Assembly (NCBI RefSeq): GCF_008107695.1
Contig: NZ_VIRG01000070.1
Location: 1,240,001 to 1,304,000 of the forward strand
DNA length: 64,000 nucleotides
Origin: Stappia sp. BW2
Lineage (GTDB): Bacteria > Pseudomonadota > Alphaproteobacteria > Rhizobiales > Stappiaceae
Direction of reading: 5' to 3'
The position numbers and the translations under genes are program-made. The first letter of the stretch is position 1. Every line of letters begins with the position of its first letter. The notes below the pieces were generated by a model, which saw only the letters and a program-made list of their open reading frames with translations, was not told the DNA's origin and did no database searches. Shown here piece by piece: positions 61,797 through 64,000 of the stretch.

Positions 61797-61858
61797 ATAA
61801 CACCACATGTAATTCTCCGAGGAAATTTTTATCTCTCGTATATTGCATATAATGTAAT
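61797..61858. promoter_or_regulatory. Operator-like palindromes between the CI-like and Cro-like genes
   Basis: ATTGCATATAATGTAAT at 61842-61858 is a 17-bp palindrome with 6 of 8 pairs. A weaker copy, ATAACACCACATGTAAT, lies at 61797-61813 (5 of 8). The centres are 45 bp apart. Both share the form ATTAC-x-T/A...GTAAT with the 23-bp palindrome at 59822-59844. Confidence 0.45.
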
Positions 61859-61877
61859 TTATTTGCAATTTGATGTT

Positions 61878-62096
61878 ATGACCCTCGACGAATTTCTCTC
61901 CAAGTCCGGGAAACCGGCACTGACCTTTGCGGAGCAAGTCGGCATCACTCCGGCGCAGCTGTCACGGATACGCCATGGCCACTCCCGGCCCAGCTGGGAG
62001 ACCGCCAAACGCATATCAAACCTGACGAACGGACAGGTTTCAACGGTGTGCCTCATGGAAGGGCGCGACGATCAACCGGAGGCGGCTGCGCGATGA
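61878..62096 (+). CDS. Cro-like HTH protein
   Basis: The 72-residue protein is a small HTH of the Cro/XRE type: LDEFLSKSGKPALTFAEQVG, then ITPAQLSRIRHGHSRPSWET as recognition helix region. It is divergent from the CI-like gene, the arrangement of a lysogeny switch. The start at 61878 has no strong ribosome site, and the upstream region is AT-rich. The stop overlaps an ATG at 62093 that opens a long frame, but that frame is antisense to real genes and is rejected. Confidence 0.75.
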   Translation: MTLDEFLSKSGKPALTFAEQVGITPAQLSRIRHGHSRPSWETAKRISNLTNGQVSTVCLMEGRDDQPEAAAR

Positions 62097-62212
62097 GAGA
62101 TTGTCAAAGCTCGTTCGGCTTTATTGCCATCAAGGCCTCACCGCTGTTGAGGGAACTTCTTCAACGACTTTCAACACAACTCAATGAACTGATAGGTCTA
62201 GGCGAAGACCAG

Positions 62213-62890
62213 TTAGTCTGGGTAGTGCTTGTGACTTATGGCTCTGCGTTTGCCGAGAAGTTTGGCTTTTCGGTTGTCGATCGCTTCGGAGTAGGCGCGT
62301 GCATAAGACATGAATTTATTGAACTTTTCAATTTTCATTTCGAAAAACGTACGGCGCTTTTCTGTAATAAAAATCGTTCCGATGTTTTCAAGTTCAAATA
62401 TCAGATCTGCGTAAGCGCCCATGAAGTCGGAGTATTTTTCAAGTTCAATTCTTGCATCGCCATGGATGTCAGCTTTCATGGCATTTTTGTTATCTACAAA
62501 AGCTTCTCTAAATTTTTCGCAGTGGTTCTCGATGACAACCCCTGTAGGGTCACCGAGACTATATTCGATGTTTCTTGCATGGTTTACAGAGGTGGAAATG
62601 CAACTGGATATGTTATCGAGCTTACCAATTCGGTCAGTGTAAATTTCAAGGTCCTGAAGTTCTGTCTGTTTTCGTGTGTGAGCGCTTTGTTGTGCTGTCA
62701 AACTCACCGCGTAAATCGTCACGCTGAAGCCACCAATTGTGACGAGCAATGTCAGCCAACCAGCCAAAGCCGTCGCGCTCGGGCCAAGAAACATGTCTTG
62801 CGCAGACAGGATTTTGGACGCCGCGATAATAATTATTCCGCAACAAGCCACATAAACTACCGGCAATACCCAAGATCTGTCTTCCTTCAT
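62213..62890 (-). CDS. Two-TM membrane protein, second of a tandem paralogous pair
   Basis: The 225-residue protein starts MKEDRSWVLPVVYVACCGII. Two transmembrane helices (about 8-28 and 42-62) surround the loop KILSAQDMFLGPSATALAGW. The cytoplasmic part (about 70-225) is a long helical region with no recognised motif. It shares the N-terminal 70 residues with the next gene at about half identity by eye; the cytoplasmic parts differ. GGGGGACTGA precedes the ATG. AT-rich. It is transcribed opposite to the Cro side, as an independent cassette. A moron-type cargo gene is plausible. Confidence 0.65.
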   Translation of the reverse strand: MKEDRSWVLPVVYVACCGIIIIAASKILSAQDMFLGPSATALAGWLTLLVTIGGFSVTIYAVSLTAQQSAHTRKQTELQDLEIYTDRIGKLDNISSCISTSVNHARNIEYSLGDPTGVVIENHCEKFREAFVDNKNAMKADIHGDARIELEKYSDFMGAYADLIFELENIGTIFITEKRRTFFEMKIEKFNKFMSYARAYSEAIDNRKAKLLGKRRAISHKHYPD

Positions 62891-62959
62891 TCAGTCCCCC
62901 AATCGAGTTGTTCTCTTCCGACGGTTCATAACACAGCCCAATTAAACCTTGGAGTTGCA
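62891..62959 (-). repeat. Duplicated leader, copy A
   Basis: These 69 bp align without gaps to 63653-63721, with 48 of 69 identical by eye, strongest at the gene-proximal GTCCCCC ribosome site and at the distal GGAGTTGCA. The paralogous pair therefore duplicated together with promoter and leader. Confidence 0.7.
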
Positions 62960-62968
62960 GTGAGCCTT

Positions 62969-63652
62969 TTAGCGACGGGAATACTGGGAAAGAAGATTAT
63001 CTCTTTCTGCTCGAAGTTGTTGTTCTCGCTTTTGCAGGTAATCAACGTAAGCTGTCTGTTCTTTGAAAAACGTCTGACATTTCTTTTCGATGAACAGAGC
63101 AATTTGCCTGCGTGTTCGGTCGTCTCCGTCCCATCTGACAGGAGTTATCGAGAGCATCACGGATTGAAGCGAATTCAAATATTTGTTGCCACTATTAATG
63201 TCCGGCGCCGTATCGTTGTGATCGTCATCGTTGTGGTGTTTTTGGATTACTTTGAACTTTTCAAGCAACCTTTCTGCCGTCGTTCTAGCGAGGTTTCCGT
63301 TGTCGATAAGCAAGTATTCGTCGCAGGCGATTTCATGGATGTCATCGAAGAGGGTGAATGCGACGTTTTGAAGTTCGGAAATGCGTTCAATTCGTTCTTT
63401 GTACAGCCCCATATCCTGAAAATCGATTTGCTTGTTTGCGGCAAGAACCTGACGCGATGTCATGCTGACTATGTAGATAGTGACGCCAAAACCTGCGGCA
63501 GTAACGATAAGTGTCAGCCACCCCGCGACGGCCGTCGCTTTAGGGCCAAGCAACAAATCTTGCTTCGACAACATCGCAAAAATCGCCACGACAACAACCA
63601 GACCGAACGTGACAAACGCCGCCGGCAAAACCCACGATTTGTCTTCTTTCAT
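62969..63652 (-). CDS. Two-TM membrane protein, first of a tandem paralogous pair
   Basis: The 227-residue protein starts MKEDKSWVLPAAFVTFGLVV at 63652; GGGGGACTGG precedes the ATG. Two transmembrane helices (about 8-28 and 42-62) flank AMLSKQDLLLGPKATAVAGW. The cytoplasmic helical part includes an Asp/His-rich linker (HHNDDDHNDTAPD) and a basic C-terminal helix. Its paralog follows. The 14 residues that an upstream ATG would add precede the conserved start and are left out. Function unknown; membrane-bound effector or exclusion protein is possible. Confidence 0.65.
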   Translation of the reverse strand: MKEDKSWVLPAAFVTFGLVVVVAIFAMLSKQDLLLGPKATAVAGWLTLIVTAAGFGVTIYIVSMTSRQVLAANKQIDFQDMGLYKERIERISELQNVAFTLFDDIHEIACDEYLLIDNGNLARTTAERLLEKFKVIQKHHNDDDHNDTAPDINSGNKYLNSLQSVMLSITPVRWDGDDRTRRQIALFIEKKCQTFFKEQTAYVDYLQKREQQLRAERDNLLSQYSRR

Positions 63653-63721
63653 CCAGTCCCCCAAATGGTTGGTTTTACTCCAAAGCGTCATAGCACAGCT
63701 GCTTCGAACGTTGGAGTTGCA
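63653..63721 (-). repeat. Duplicated leader, copy B
   Basis: Partner of 62891-62959: same length, gap-free alignment. It also spans the region between the paralog and the divergent gene at 63724, so promoter elements for both lie here. Confidence 0.7.
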
Positions 63722-63723
63722 TC

Positions 63724-64000
63724 ATGAGCAACCAGAAACTGGCACCTGTCGAGTGCTGGCAGATCGCGACCGTGCCCGTTCTCGGCCAGAAATCCCGGTT
63801 GCGGCACCTGGCCGAAACCCAAGACCAACGCCTGGTCGTGATCGAGACCAATGCCTCGAGCGACGAGCCGAAAGTGCTGCAACAGCCGTTCAGCCTGGCC
63901 GAAGCGCTGGACCACGCCGAGCACATCCTGGCGGGATCCGCCCGGCACATCACCCATCAGTCGACTCCCATGGTTCTGGCCGGCGCTCTGCTGGCCATGG
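63724..64000 (+). CDS. Hypothetical protein, C-terminus beyond the window
   Basis: An open frame from ATG 63724 to the window edge gives 92 residues. It begins MSNQKLAPVECWQIATVPVL. A central stretch (LAETQDQRLVVIETNASSDE) looks like a small alpha/beta fold, and an Ala/Leu-rich helix (PFSLAEALDHAEHILAGSA) follows. The GC content matches the int region rather than the AT-rich cargo. Family not recognised. Confidence 0.55.
   Translation, partial: MSNQKLAPVECWQIATVPVLGQKSRLRHLAETQDQRLVVIETNASSDEPKVLQQPFSLAEALDHAEHILAGSARHITHQSTPMVLAGALLAM

Larger units (their letters stand above)
53902..64000. mobile_element. Left part of an integrated element (prophage-like or genomic island) at tRNA-Lys
   Basis: The element starts at a 3' half of tRNA-Lys(UUU) and runs beyond the window. 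Evidence for mobility is the tRNA fragment, a tyrosine integrase, an excisionase-like HTH gene, a divergent CI/Cro-type pair, short overlapping unknown genes and swings in base composition (54.46-55.10 kb and 61.7-63.6 kb are AT-rich against GC-rich 56.7-59.7 kb). No capsid, tail, terminase or conjugation gene is visible in this part, so prophage and integrative island cannot be told apart. The restored complete tRNA-Lys is expected at the right end. Confidence 0.85.

Noticed and set aside
62048..63727. 559-codon open frame on the + strand that overlaps the Cro-like stop codon as ATGA
   Set aside because: It is antisense to both two-TM paralogs, is rich in Cys/Arg/Ser typical of shadow frames, and repeats only because the genes beneath are duplicated. 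The minus-strand proteins have good ribosome sites and TM helices.
1..64000. CRISPR array
   Set aside because: No regularly spaced short direct repeats were seen and no cas gene is present.

Overview
The window reads as the chromosome of an alphaproteobacterium of the order Hyphomicrobiales (Rhizobiales), most likely a marine Stappiaceae-type organism (Roseibium/Labrenzia/Stappia). This is inferred from the gene order, from the GTTC-N7-GTTC form of the SOS boxes in front of lexA, from lpxI in the lipid A cluster, and from a form II cox (molybdenum hydroxylase) cluster. No rRNA, complete tRNA or CRISPR array is seen.

Region 1 (1-22.3 kb) is a conserved housekeeping block. A divergent EamA transporter/HxlR regulator pair is followed on the + strand by rpsB-tsf-pyrH-frr-uppS-cdsA-dxr-rseP-bamA-lpxD-fabZ-lpxA-lpxI-lpxB: translation factors, then CDP-diacylglycerol and isoprenoid synthesis, then outer-membrane assembly and lipid A. 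On the - strand lie gltA, gltX and an SOS-controlled lexA; comEC is on + between gltX and lexA.

Region 2 (22.4-39.4 kb) is an accessory block sitting between lexA and moeA, genes I recall as adjacent in related rhizobia. It holds a decayed unknown gene, an AMP-dependent acyl-CoA ligase broken by a one-base frameshift in a 7-C tract, an alpha/beta hydrolase, fumC, an FAH-family enzyme with a FadR-type regulator and candidate operator, a long AT-rich gap, a histidine kinase with a REC-DUF3369-degenerate GGDEF-EAL response regulator, and coxG-coxS-coxL-coxM. CoxL carries the form II motif AYRGAGR, so its substrate is uncertain.

Region 3 (39.4-53.7 kb) returns to the conserved backbone: moeA, moaC, trpC, trpD and ppiD on - (moeA and moaC supply molybdenum cofactor, which the neighbouring Cox enzyme would use), then tpiA, secG and pyrG on +, a VOC-family protein and a tripartite RND efflux pair.

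Region 4 (53.9 kb to the window end) is the left part of an integrated element. Its boundary is a 45-bp 3' half of a tRNA-Lys(UUU) gene. Inside are a tyrosine integrase, an excisionase-like HTH operon, a divergent CI-like/Cro-like switch, and cargo: an AT-rich gene with a HEPN-like R-N-x3-H motif, a lipoprotein, pairs of small membrane proteins, a PAS-like protein and two tandem paralogous two-TM proteins with duplicated leaders. The same palindromic operator type occurs in front of the excisionase-like operon and between the CI/Cro genes, suggesting one repressor controls both. The right end of the element is outside the window.
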